Below, one piece after another: positions 49,368 through 57,945 of a DNA stretch of 64,000 bases; the stretch's first letter is position 1; the number at the start of each line of letters is the position of its first letter. This DNA comes from Actinomycetota bacterium. Lineage in GTDB: Bacteria > Actinomycetota > Actinomycetes > Propionibacteriales > Propionibacteriaceae. Under the pieces are notes generated by a model. It was not told the origin of the DNA and ran no database searches. It was given only the letters and a program-made list of their open reading frames with translations. Location: contig JAIUOS010000023.1 in the NCBI GenBank assembly GCA_020161755.1, positions 1-64,000 of the forward strand, in the 5' to 3' direction. The position numbers were made by a program, and so were the translations under genes.

Positions 49368-49431
49368 AACGAAAGGGGACAGTCCCCTTTCGTTTCGCCC
49401 CGCAGGAGTGGGGGACAGTCCCCTTTCTGCG
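49366..49431. repeat. Palindromic repeat family A, two copies between convergent genes
   Basis: The first copy (49366-49396) is a perfect 31-bp odd palindrome with 15-base arms starting GAAACGAAAGGGGAC. The second (49401-49431) has CGCAG/CTGCG ends around GGGGAC-A-GTCCCC. They begin within the oxidoreductase stop and end 10 bp before the nadC stop, so they may terminate both transcripts. The core equals the copies in crtYc. Confidence 0.85.
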
Positions 49432-49441
49432 GCCGGAGAGC

Positions 49442-50290
49442 TCAGGCGCCGGCGTAGTCCAGGCCGATGTCGAGGACGCGGACGGAGTGGGTCAGCCAGC
49501 CCACCGAGATCAGGTCGACGCCGGCCTCGGCGATCGCGACGGCGGTGGCCGGGGTGATGCGTCCGGACGCCTCGGTGATCAGGCGGCCGTCGACCATCGC
49601 CACCGCCTCCCGGAGCAGGTCGGGGGGCATGTTGTCGAGCAGGACGGCGTCCGCGCCCACCTCGAGCAGCTCGGTGAGCTGGGCGAGGGAGTCGACCTCC
49701 ACCTCGATCTTCACCAGGTGCCCGACCCCGGCCTTCGCGCGCGTCACGGCCTGGGTGACTCCGCCGGCGACGGCGATGTGGTTGTCCTTGATCAGCACGG
49801 CGTCGTCCAGCCCGAAGCGGTGGTTGCTGCCGCCGCCCGCCCGCACCGCATGCTTCTGCAGCGCCCGCAGGCCGGGAATGGTCTTGCGGGTGTCGGCCAC
49901 CTTCGCCTTGGTGTGCGCGATCGCGTCCGCGATCGTGGCGGTGCCGGTCGCGACGCCGGACAGGTGGCCCAGGAAGTTCAGCGCCACTCGCTCGCCGCTG
50001 AGCAGCCCGCGGGCCGGGCCGGACGCCGTCCCGATCACCGTGCCGGGCTGGACGCGGCTGCCGTCGGGCAACAGGTCGCTGACCACGATCCGGGGGTCGA
50101 CCAGCTCCCACGCCAGCCGGGCGCAGTCGGTGCCGGCGATCACGCCCGGCTCCCGGCTGACCAGGGCGACGGTCGCGTGCGCGTCCGGGCTGAGGATGGC
50201 GTCGGTGGTCAGGTCACCGGCCCGCCCCAGGTCCTCCAGCAGCGCCGCCCGCACCAGCGGCTCGATCACGATGCGCGGCAGCGATCTCAT
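49442..50290 (-). CDS. nadC: Nicotinate-nucleotide pyrophosphorylase (quinolinate phosphoribosyltransferase)
   Basis: A 282-residue enzyme that makes nicotinate mononucleotide from quinolinate and PRPP. DTRKTIPGLRALQKHAVRAGGGSNHRFGL and LIKDNHI are the active-site stretches, each with conserved Arg/Lys. ATG 50290 overlaps the nadB stop (ATGA). Third gene of the nadA-nadB-nadC operon. Confidence 0.96.
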   Translation of the reverse strand: MRSLPRIVIEPLVRAALLEDLGRAGDLTTDAILSPDAHATVALVSREPGVIAGTDCARLAWELVDPRIVVSDLLPDGSRVQPGTVIGTASGPARGLLSGERVALNFLGHLSGVATGTATIADAIAHTKAKVADTRKTIPGLRALQKHAVRAGGGSNHRFGLDDAVLIKDNHIAVAGGVTQAVTRAKAGVGHLVKIEVEVDSLAQLTELLEVGADAVLLDNMPPDLLREAVAMVDGRLITEASGRITPATAVAIAEAGVDLISVGWLTHSVRVLDIGLDYAGA

Positions 50291-51834
50291 CGCAGCCCCC
50301 CAACCGCCGACTTGTCAGACGCTGGTTGCGCTATAGCGCAACCACGTTCTGACAACTCGGGGAGGGTGAGGGTGTGCACGGCCTCGGGGTCGGTGGACGG
50401 GAAGTCGAGGCGGGTGTGGCCGCCGCGGGACTCCTCGCGGCGCAGAGCCGCCTCGACCACCAGGTAGCCGACCAGGCCGGTGTCGCTGCCGCGCAGCGGC
50501 TCCAGCTCGGCGAGGGCCGCGCGCAGCCCGCCCGCCTCCCGCAGGACGCCCGCGCCGGCCGTCACCACCTGCCGCACCTTCGCGATCACCGGGTCGGGCG
50601 GACCCTGCTGCCAGGCGTCCGACCAGTTGTGCGCGAGCGGGGCGGGCGGCGCGCCCGCGTCCACGCCGTCGCGGCGCCACTGCTGGGCGACCCAGCGTCC
50701 GCACACCACGGCCTCGAGGAGCGAGTTGCTGGCCAGCCGGTTCGCGCCGTGCAGCCCGGTGGAAGCGACCTCGCCCGCGGCGTACAGGCCGTCGATCGTG
50801 GTGCGTCCGGCGAGGTCCACCAGCACCCCGCCCATGTGGTAGTGGGCGGCCGGACGCACCGGCAGCAGGTCCTTCTCCGGGTCGAGCCCGGCCTTCATGG
50901 CGGTGGCGTAGATCGAGCCGAACAGCTCCGAGAACCGCGCGCCGGGGTCCTTTCGGGCGTCGAGGAACACCTTGTGCCCGGCCTGGAGCTGGGCCCACTC
51001 GGCGCGCGAGACCACGTCCCGCGCCGAGAGCGGGTTGCGCAGCACCCACTCGCCGAGTTCGTTGACCAGGATCGCGCCCTCGCCGCGCACCGCTTCGCTG
51101 ACCAGCGGCATCGGGTCGATGCCGACCTCCAGGGCGGTGGGGTGGAACTGCACCATCTCGATGTCGCGCAGCACCGCGCCGGCCCGGTGTGCGAGCGCCA
51201 GGCCCTGGCCGCGGGACGACAGCGGGTTGGTGGTGTGGGTGTACAGCCCGCCGATGCCGCCGGTGGCCAGCAGCACCACGTCCGTGCGCAGCTCGACCGG
51301 GCCATCGGGGGTGCCGACCAGGACGCCGGTGACGCGCCCGTCCTCGGTGAGGATCTCCAGCGCCGGGGAGTGGTCCCACAGCGAGACGGACGGCAGCGCG
51401 CGGGCCGCGTCCACGACCGTTTCCAGCAGTTCGGCGCCGGTGCGGTCGCCGTGGGCGTGGACGATGCGGCGGCGTCCGTGGGCCCCCTCCAGGCCGAGGC
51501 GCAGGGTGCCGTCCGGTGCCCGGTCGAAGTCGGCGCCCTGCCCGGAGAGCCAGGCGATCGCGCCCGGGGCGGCGGCGGTGATGGCCCGCACCACGTCCGG
51601 GTCGCACAGGCCGGCGCCGGCGGCGAGGGTGTCGAGGGCGTGCAGTTCGGGGTCGTCGTCCGGGCCGACCGCGGCGGCGACGCCGCCCTGGGCCCAGCCG
51701 GTCGACGTCCCGGTGCTGACCGCGCCCGCGCTGAGCACGACGCAGGGCAGCGGGCTGAGTTCGATGGCGGCGGTGAGCCCGGCCAGGCCGGCGCCGATGA
51801 TCACGGGGCAGCCGGCGTCCACGACGGTCGTCAC
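50287..51834 (-). CDS. nadB: L-aspartate oxidase, with repeat-derived C-terminus
   Basis: A 515-residue flavoenzyme that oxidises aspartate to iminoaspartate for NadA. PVIIGAGLAGLTAAIEL binds FAD, and HYHMGGVLVDLAGRTTIDGLYAAGEVASTGLHGANRLASNSLLEA is the succinate-dehydrogenase-like signature, seen as separate motifs. GTG 51834 overlaps the nadA stop. The last 20 residues after LPELSER come from a palindrome at 50312-50354, so the natural C-terminus is replaced or extended. Confidence 0.95.
   Translation of the reverse strand: MTTVVDAGCPVIIGAGLAGLTAAIELSPLPCVVLSAGAVSTGTSTGWAQGGVAAAVGPDDDPELHALDTLAAGAGLCDPDVVRAITAAAPGAIAWLSGQGADFDRAPDGTLRLGLEGAHGRRRIVHAHGDRTGAELLETVVDAARALPSVSLWDHSPALEILTEDGRVTGVLVGTPDGPVELRTDVVLLATGGIGGLYTHTTNPLSSRGQGLALAHRAGAVLRDIEMVQFHPTALEVGIDPMPLVSEAVRGEGAILVNELGEWVLRNPLSARDVVSRAEWAQLQAGHKVFLDARKDPGARFSELFGSIYATAMKAGLDPEKDLLPVRPAAHYHMGGVLVDLAGRTTIDGLYAAGEVASTGLHGANRLASNSLLEAVVCGRWVAQQWRRDGVDAGAPPAPLAHNWSDAWQQGPPDPVIAKVRQVVTAGAGVLREAGGLRAALAELEPLRGSDTGLVGYLVVEAALRREESRGGHTRLDFPSTDPEAVHTLTLPELSERGCAIAQPASDKSAVGGLR
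50312..50354. repeat. Palindromic repeat family C inside the 3' end of nadB
   Basis: Outer arms TTGTCAGA/TCTGACAA flank a perfect 22-bp palindrome (50323-50344) with arms TGGTTGCGCTA/TAGCGCAACCA. Total 43 bp with two 3-bp mismatched hinges. It lies in frame in nadB, 23 bp before the nadB stop, and could fold in mRNA between nadB and nadC, affecting nadC expression. Confidence 0.85.
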
Positions 51835-52805
51835 TTGCCCACCGCCAGCATCTTCTCCACCGCCAGCCGCGCACGGTCGGCGACGTCGTCGGGCACGGTG
51901 ACCTCGTTCGTCATGGTCTCCAGCGCGTGCCGGATCCGGGCGAGCGTGTTCCGCTTCATGTGCGGGCACAGGTTGCAGGGCCGGACGAACTCGAGGTCGG
52001 GGTAGGCCTGCGCCACGTTGTCGCTCATCGAGCACTCGGTGATCAGGGCCACCTTGAGCGGACGCCGGGCCTCCACGAACTTCACCATCTGGGCGGTGGA
52101 GCCCGCGAAGTCGGCCTCGTCCACGACCGCGGGCGGGCACTCGGGGTGGGCGAGCACGGTGATGCCGGGGTTCTCCGCCCGGACCTGCTGGATGTCGTGC
52201 GGGGTGAACCGCTCGTGCACCTCGCAGGCGCCCGGGTGGACGATCACCTCGACGCCGGTCTGGCGGGCCACGTTCGCGGCGAGGAACTGGTCGGGGATCA
52301 TGATCACCTTGGGCACGCCGAGGCTTTCGATCACCTTCACCGCGTTGCCGGAGGTGCAGCAGATGTCGGACTCGGCCTTCACCGCGGCGGACGTGTTCAC
52401 GTAGGTGACCACCGGCACACCGGGGTGGGCGGCGCGCAGCGCGCGGACGTCCTCGGGGGTGATCGACTCAGCGAGCGAGCAGCCCGAGCGCAGGTCGGGG
52501 ATCAGGACGGTCTTGCCCGGGTTCAGCAGCTTCGCGGTCTCGGCCATGAAGTGGACGCCGGCGAGCACGATCACGTCCGCCTCCACGTCGATCGCCTCGC
52601 GGGCCAGGGCGAGGGAGTCGCCCACGATGTCGGAGACGCCGTGGAAGATCTCCGGCGTCATGTAGTTGTGCGCCAGGATCACGGCGTTGCGTTCCTGCTT
52701 GAGCCGCATGATCGCGTCCACGTCGTCGGCCATCGTGGCCCATTCGACGCTCGGTATCACGTGCGCAACCTTCGGGTAGAGGTCGGCGGCGGTCAGGGTG
52801 GTCAT
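51831..52805 (-). CDS. nadA: Quinolinate synthase A
   Basis: A 324-residue [4Fe-4S] enzyme that condenses iminoaspartate with dihydroxyacetone phosphate. The cluster cysteines are in SGCSLAES, CCTSGNA and CNLCPHMK regions. VILAHNYMTPEI is the N-terminal signature. ATG 52805 starts the homologous region; the long frame upstream to 54068 is a shadow. A promoter is seen just upstream. Confidence 0.96.
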   Translation of the reverse strand: MTTLTAADLYPKVAHVIPSVEWATMADDVDAIMRLKQERNAVILAHNYMTPEIFHGVSDIVGDSLALAREAIDVEADVIVLAGVHFMAETAKLLNPGKTVLIPDLRSGCSLAESITPEDVRALRAAHPGVPVVTYVNTSAAVKAESDICCTSGNAVKVIESLGVPKVIMIPDQFLAANVARQTGVEVIVHPGACEVHERFTPHDIQQVRAENPGITVLAHPECPPAVVDEADFAGSTAQMVKFVEARRPLKVALITECSMSDNVAQAYPDLEFVRPCNLCPHMKRNTLARIRHALETMTNEVTVPDDVADRARLAVEKMLAVGK

Positions 52806-52830
52806 CGGTCGTCCCTTCGTTGACACCCTT

Positions 52831-52858
52831 ATGCTACAACTGAGCAAAACCCCGTCAA
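52831..52858 (-). promoter_or_regulatory. Promoter of the nadABC operon
   Basis: On the - strand TTGACG (52858-52853) and TAGCAT (52836-52831) are spaced 16 bp apart, 26 bp before the nadA start codon. The segment around it is AT-richer than its surroundings, and an NrtR operator would be expected to overlap it, but no clear palindrome could be fixed. Confidence 0.55.
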
Positions 52859-52903
52859 GCGCATTCCCGACCCGTGGACAGCGTGCGAAGGTGCGGGCAG
52901 TGG

Positions 52904-53809
52904 TCAGCGGGAGCGGGTGGTGGGCAGCGTGGTGCCGGCCACGTGGCGCTCGTGCAGCACCTGGCGGCGGAAGCGGTAGAGCCGGGCGGGACGGCCCCCG
53001 GTGCCGGCGTGCACCTCGCCGGTTTCCTCGACGAGGTCCTGCTGCTCGATCAGGCGACGGAAGTTCTGGGTGTGGACGGCGCGTCCGGCCAGCGCCTCGA
53101 CGCAGTCCTGGAGTTGGCGCAGGGTGAACGCCGGACTCATCAGCTCGAACACCACCGGGCGGTAGCCAATCTTGGCGCGCAGCCGGGCCAGCCCGGTGGC
53201 GAGGACGCGGCGGTGGTCGCCGGCCATCCGGTCGCCCGGCACCAGCTCGGCGTCCGCGCCCCGCCAGGAGTCGGGCGACTCGGGCACCAGGCCGCTCTCG
53301 TAGAGCAGCTCGTAGCGCTGGAGCACCAGCTCGGGCTGCCAGGTCTCGCCGGACAGGCCGAACGTGATCTGCACCCGGCGGCGGCGCTCGGCGCGCTCGC
53401 CGGTGTCGGCGTCCACCCACTGCCACAGTCGGGGGGCGATCACGTCGGTCAGCAGCCGGGTGTCGGTGCGGGTGTCCTCCCAGGGCAGGAACGAGTACCA
53501 GTCGCGCCACCCGCCGATGCCCGGGCTGCCGGGGGTCGTGAGGCCGAGGTACGACACCGACATCGGACGGCCGCCGTCGCCCTCCCGGTCGAGGTCGGCG
53601 AAGGTGTAGAGCTGCTCGAGGTAGCCCAGGCTGCGTCCGGTCTGTTCCTCGACCCAGGCGCGGGTGGCGGCCTGCAGCGAGCGGTGGCTGGGCAGCAGCG
53701 GGCCGGACGGCAGCCGCGGCGGCTCGCCGAGGGTGAGGACGGACGGGCGCCCGTCCACCAGGGCGACGATGACGGCGAGCAGTTCGGCCGTGACGGCCTG
53801 TCCGCTCAT
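52904..53809 (-). CDS. nrtR: NrtR-like Nudix/winged-helix regulator of NAD synthesis
   Basis: A 301-residue protein with a degenerate Nudix domain (PLLPSHRSLQAATRAWVEEQTG, YLEQLYTFAD) and a C-terminal winged helix (FELMSPAFTLRQLQDCVEALAG, FRRLIEQQDLVEE). NrtR proteins bind ADP-ribose and repress NAD genes; location directly upstream of nadA supports this. ATG 53809 has GGAGGTG upstream. Same direction as nadABC, 98 bp before nadA. Confidence 0.82.
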   Translation of the reverse strand: MSGQAVTAELLAVIVALVDGRPSVLTLGEPPRLPSGPLLPSHRSLQAATRAWVEEQTGRSLGYLEQLYTFADLDREGDGGRPMSVSYLGLTTPGSPGIGGWRDWYSFLPWEDTRTDTRLLTDVIAPRLWQWVDADTGERAERRRRVQITFGLSGETWQPELVLQRYELLYESGLVPESPDSWRGADAELVPGDRMAGDHRRVLATGLARLRAKIGYRPVVFELMSPAFTLRQLQDCVEALAGRAVHTQNFRRLIEQQDLVEETGEVHAGTGGRPARLYRFRRQVLHERHVAGTTLPTTRSR

Positions 53810-54192
53810 CGCCCACCTCCTTCGTGGCGTCAGGATAGCGATCGGCCGGACGTGGCACCCGGCCGAGCTGGGCGGAACGCCACCGTCCACCCCTCTCGGC
53901 CCGCTGGCGCGATCTGGCCGCTCTTGCGGTCCCGGGCGTCCCACTCGTCACACCCGGGCACGCGGGCGGCCGGATCGCGACACCCGTCTGGGTGGCGCGT
54001 GGGGCACCCGCGCCCGGGTGGCGCCGCGACCTCGGCAGAACCGTGACGCCATCGGTCCACCGAACCACTCATCGGGGGCTGCTGGGACAGGCGGGACGCA
54101 GATCGTGGCCGGATCGCGACACGGGGCGCAGCCGCGCAGGGCCTGCGACCTCAGGGATCGACCGGGGTGCCGATGTTGTTAGGCTCGAAGGC
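53810..54192. other. 383-bp intergenic region with a 16-bp direct repeat
   Basis: Between nrtR and the DUF2207 gene, which diverge. GGCCGGATCGCGACAC occurs at 53968-53983 and 54107-54122. No gene, tRNA or clear promoter was recognised. The region must carry both promoters. Confidence 0.6.
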
Positions 54193-55992
54193 ATGAAGCG
54201 GCTCGGGATGGCCCTGTTCGCCCTGGTGCTGGTGGTCGCACCGATGTTCCTCGCGCCCACGCAGGCGCGCGCGGACGTCGGGGACGGCACCATCACCGAC
54301 TACCGCGTCGTCGCCACCGTCGACGCGGACGGCAACGCGAGCGTGCAACTGACGCTGACCTATGTGTTCGGCAGCGACGGCGGGCACGGGGTGAAGCTGT
54401 TCCTCCCGCTGCGGCAGGAGATCGGCAACGACCCCGACCACTGGCGCATGCTCGACACCACGATCGGCCAGGTGACCAGCCCCAGTGGCGCCAACGCGGA
54501 GGTGCAGACCGACGAGGAGGACGGCAACCTCCTGGTGCGCGTGGGCAGCGAGAACCAGATCTTCCACGGCACGCAGACCTACCAGGTGAACTACACGATC
54601 CACGGCCTGATCGCGCCGAACCAGGCGACCTCCGGCCTCGACGAGTTCAACTGGAACGCGGTCGGTGACGCCTGGGAGGTGCCGATCGACTCGGTGCAGG
54701 TCACGGTCAACGGCCCGGCCGCGATCACCCGCGTCGCCTGCTTCTCCGGCTCCGACTTCAGCCGCCCGTGCGACGCCGCCATGAGCGGCACGGCCGCGAC
54801 CTACTCGGCGCGCGGGGTCGGCAACGGTTCCGGCGTGCAGGTCGTCGCCGGCTTCCCGGCCGGCACGTTCACCCAGGCCGCCCAGCCGCGCCTGGAGCGC
54901 CGCCTCAGCGTGGGCAACATGTTCCCGCTGACCCCGTGGACGGGCGGGGCGGCCGCAGCCCTGTCCGCGCTCGGCCTGGCGGCCGTGTTCCGGCGGACGC
55001 GCCGCGGCGCGCGCGACCAGGTCTACCTGGGTCTCACCCCCGGCGTGGCGCCCGCTCCCGGCCAGGAGGGCACGGTCGGCTACCAGACCCAGGACGTGCC
55101 GGTGGCCGTCCAGTTCACCCCGCCGGCGGACGCCCGTCCGGGCGAACTGGGGACGCTGACCGACGCCACCGCCGACAACAAGGACATCACCGCCACCATC
55201 ATCGACCTCGCGGTCCGTGGCCACCTGCGCATCGACCAGACCGGCAAGAAGGACTGGCGGTTCACCCGGCTGAACGGCGGCGACCAGCCCGTCGGCTACG
55301 AGTCCAAGCTGCTCTCCAAAATGTTCTCCGCCGGCGACCAGGTGACCACCGACGACCTGCGCGAGTCCCGCTACGCCGGGATGCTCACCGACACCCAGGC
55401 TGCCCTGCACAAGCGGGTCACGACCGACCTGAAGTGGTTCACCCGCAACCCTGCCACCGTGCGCGGGCTGGCCCTCGCCGCCGGGCTCGGCCTGATCGTG
55501 GCCGGCGTCGGGCTCGGGCTCCTGCTCGGCCTCGTCGGGTGGGGCCTGGTCGGCGTCGCCGGCGTCCTGACCGGCCTCGCGGTACTCGTGATGAACAACA
55601 AGTTCGGCCACCGCACGGCCGCCGGCTCCGCGGTACTCGCGCAGACCCGGGGCTTCGAGCTGTACCTGACCACGGCCGAGGCCGACCAGATCAAGTTCGA
55701 GGAGGGCATCGACGTGTTCTCCCGCTACCTGCCCTACGCGATCATGTTCGGTGTCGCCGAGCGCTGGACGAAGGTGTTCGCCCAGCTCGCCGAGCAGGGT
55801 CGCTACACCTTCGCGCCGTACTGGTACACCGGCTACGGCTACGGGTTCAACTACTCCACCTTCAGCTCGTCGATGGACTCGCTGGCCAGCACGATGTCGA
55901 GCTCGATGCAGCACGCCACGGCCGCGACCAGCGGCGGGTCCGGCTTCTCCGGGGGTGGCGGGTTCGGCGGCGGTGGCGGCGGCGGTTGGTGA
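54193..55992 (+). CDS. DUF2207 domain membrane protein
   Basis: A 599-residue protein. Signal peptide MKRLGMALFALVLVVAPMF ending near ARA, extracellular beta-rich DUF2207 domain (about 30-240), membrane helices near 255-275 and 425-470, and a C-terminal Ser/Gly-rich tail ending in a poly-Gly run and Trp. The family is widespread and uncharacterised; the Gly-rich end is typical. ATG 54193. Confidence 0.88.
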   Translation: MKRLGMALFALVLVVAPMFLAPTQARADVGDGTITDYRVVATVDADGNASVQLTLTYVFGSDGGHGVKLFLPLRQEIGNDPDHWRMLDTTIGQVTSPSGANAEVQTDEEDGNLLVRVGSENQIFHGTQTYQVNYTIHGLIAPNQATSGLDEFNWNAVGDAWEVPIDSVQVTVNGPAAITRVACFSGSDFSRPCDAAMSGTAATYSARGVGNGSGVQVVAGFPAGTFTQAAQPRLERRLSVGNMFPLTPWTGGAAAALSALGLAAVFRRTRRGARDQVYLGLTPGVAPAPGQEGTVGYQTQDVPVAVQFTPPADARPGELGTLTDATADNKDITATIIDLAVRGHLRIDQTGKKDWRFTRLNGGDQPVGYESKLLSKMFSAGDQVTTDDLRESRYAGMLTDTQAALHKRVTTDLKWFTRNPATVRGLALAAGLGLIVAGVGLGLLLGLVGWGLVGVAGVLTGLAVLVMNNKFGHRTAAGSAVLAQTRGFELYLTTAEADQIKFEEGIDVFSRYLPYAIMFGVAERWTKVFAQLAEQGRYTFAPYWYTGYGYGFNYSTFSSSMDSLASTMSSSMQHATAATSGGSGFSGGGGFGGGGGGGW

Positions 55993-56029
55993 CCGTCCGG
56001 GCGTCCCACGGCCGCTAGGCTCAACAGCC

Positions 56030-56977
56030 ATGAGCGAGGTGTGGGCCGGCTGGACCGTGCCGCGCGCCGCGCTCGCCCTGAGTGCCGTCGCGACCGTCGT
56101 CGTCGTGGCCTCGGTGGTCGCGGGCTACCTGCTGGGCGGCGTGCCGGCGGCGCTGTGCATCGGCCTGGGCTTCATGACCGCGCAGCGTCCCGCCCTCTAC
56201 CTGCGTCCGGCCCACGCCCTGGGGCTCATCGTGCCGACCGTGATGGCCGGCGTCGTGGCGGTCGCCCTCCGCGGCCAGCCGCTGGCCGCAGCCTGCTTCG
56301 TGGCGCTCTGCTGCCTGCTGGTCGCGCCGGCCGGGATGCTCTCGGACGGGCTGCTGTCGGTGCTGCCGACCAGCGTCGCCGTGCTGGTGCTTGTCCCGGG
56401 TGACGTCGAACCGGGGCCCACAGCGCTCTGGCTGCTGGTCGGCGCCGTCCTGATGGTTGCGATGGCCGCCCGGCTGCCGCGCCGCCCGCGGGCGCCCGGC
56501 ATCGAGCAGCGGCGGGCGTGGCGGCACGCGATCGTGATGGCGCTCTCGGCAGGCCTCGTGGTCTACCTGGTGGGTGTGTGGGACGTGCCGCACGGCTACT
56601 GGGTGGCGCTCACGCTCACCGTCGTGCTCCGTCCGTTCGACGACCAGACCATGACCCGCGCCTCTGAGCGGGTGCTCGGCACGATCGCCGGTGCGCTGCT
56701 GGCGCTGGTCGCCGCCCTGTTGCTGCCCCTGCCCGCGCTGCTCGTGCTGCTGATGGGGTGCACGGTGCTGAGTTTCGCCTACGCGATGAAAGGGGACTAC
56801 GTGCGTCAGGTGCTCTTCCTCACCCCCTCGGTGGTGCTGATCGGCTCGGCGGGCGGCAACGCCGCGCTGCTCGCCTCAGAGCGGGCCCTGGCCACGCTGG
56901 CCGGCGCCCTGCTCGCGGCCGGGATCGCTCTCGCGCTGGCGCGATTCGACACCCACCGTCGAGTGGAGGTGTCCTGA
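56030..56977 (+). CDS. FUSC-like aromatic acid exporter family membrane protein
   Basis: A 315-residue protein with about ten helices in two similar halves, resembling the FUSC/aromatic-acid-efflux membrane unit: VPHGYWVALTLTVVLRPFDDQTMTRASERVLGTIAGALLAL is diagnostic, separated by a cytoplasmic loop with RRPRAPGIEQRRAWRH. It shares a stop/start overlap with the AlbA_2 gene. Substrate unknown. ATG 56030. Confidence 0.82.
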   Translation: MSEVWAGWTVPRAALALSAVATVVVVASVVAGYLLGGVPAALCIGLGFMTAQRPALYLRPAHALGLIVPTVMAGVVAVALRGQPLAAACFVALCCLLVAPAGMLSDGLLSVLPTSVAVLVLVPGDVEPGPTALWLLVGAVLMVAMAARLPRRPRAPGIEQRRAWRHAIVMALSAGLVVYLVGVWDVPHGYWVALTLTVVLRPFDDQTMTRASERVLGTIAGALLALVAALLLPLPALLVLLMGCTVLSFAYAMKGDYVRQVLFLTPSVVLIGSAGGNAALLASERALATLAGALLAAGIALALARFDTHRRVEVS

Positions 56978-57849
56978 TGGGGACGGTTCCCGACCTGCCG
57001 GCGCTGTGGCTCACCGCCGGGGCGCTCCCGGTCGTCCTGCTGGTGGCCTGGGCATTCGGCGCCGTCGCCCGGCTGCTGCTGCGCGGACGGGCCCGGCTGG
57101 GCGTGGCCACCTCCATCGTGATCTCGATCCTCGCCACGTCGCTGGGCATGTTCATCGCGGGCTGGATCAACCCGGACGCGCCGCTGTGGAGCGTGCTCTC
57201 GCTGCTTCTGTGCCTGGGCCTGTCGGTCGCCGGCATCGCCCTGTACGGCGCGGTCGCCGCCCATTTCCAGCACCCCCAGCGGGAGACGGTCGCGGAGCTG
57301 CTGGCGGCGGGGGAGTCCGACCGGGTCGAGTTCAAGTCGACGGCCCGGGTGAACCTGCGCACCGGTGCGCGGGACGACCGCATGGAGCAGGTGATCGCGA
57401 AGACCGCCTGCGCGTTCCTGAACGCGGACGGCGGCACGCTGGTCATCGGGGTGGACGACCTGGGCACGCCGCTGGGCCTGGACGCCGACCTCGCCACCAT
57501 GAAGAGCCCCGACCTCGACCGGTACGAGCTGTGGCTGCGTGACCTGCTGACCACCGCGCTCGGCCAGAACGCCGCCGCCGGCGTCAGCGTCGAATTCGCG
57601 ACCGTGCCGGACGCCGCCGAGCAGCCGGCGACGGTCTGCCGGGTGACCTGCGTGCCGTCGCCGCGTCCGGTGTACCTGCGTCCCAGCAAGGCGGCGACGC
57701 CCGAGCTGTGGGTGCGGTCGGGCAACTCCACGCGCCAGCTCGGCGTGGACGAGGCCACCGAGTACGTGATGCACCGCTGGCCGCTGAACCTGGGCTCCAG
57801 CATTGCCGCCCAGCTACGGGCGGCCGTCCGCTTCTCCGAGGTGCGCTGA
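56977..57849 (+). CDS. Membrane-anchored AlbA_2 (Schlafen-like) domain protein
   Basis: A 290-residue protein. Residues 1-90 hold three membrane helices. Residues about 105-250 are an AlbA_2 domain: ESDRVEFKSTARVN, ACAFLNADGGTLVIGVDDLGTPLGL. This domain binds nucleic acids or nucleotides and is usually soluble; membrane attachment is unusual. ATG 56977 overlaps the FUSC stop by one base with GGAGGT upstream. Confidence 0.82.
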   Translation: MGTVPDLPALWLTAGALPVVLLVAWAFGAVARLLLRGRARLGVATSIVISILATSLGMFIAGWINPDAPLWSVLSLLLCLGLSVAGIALYGAVAAHFQHPQRETVAELLAAGESDRVEFKSTARVNLRTGARDDRMEQVIAKTACAFLNADGGTLVIGVDDLGTPLGLDADLATMKSPDLDRYELWLRDLLTTALGQNAAAGVSVEFATVPDAAEQPATVCRVTCVPSPRPVYLRPSKAATPELWVRSGNSTRQLGVDEATEYVMHRWPLNLGSSIAAQLRAAVRFSEVR

Positions 57850-57945
57850 GGCGCCGGGTGGCGTGGCAGGCGCCCGTGTGATGGGGAATTCGGCGACACC
57901 GGATAGGCTGGCCGCCCCATCGCCCCTCTGACGGACAGGTCGGCT

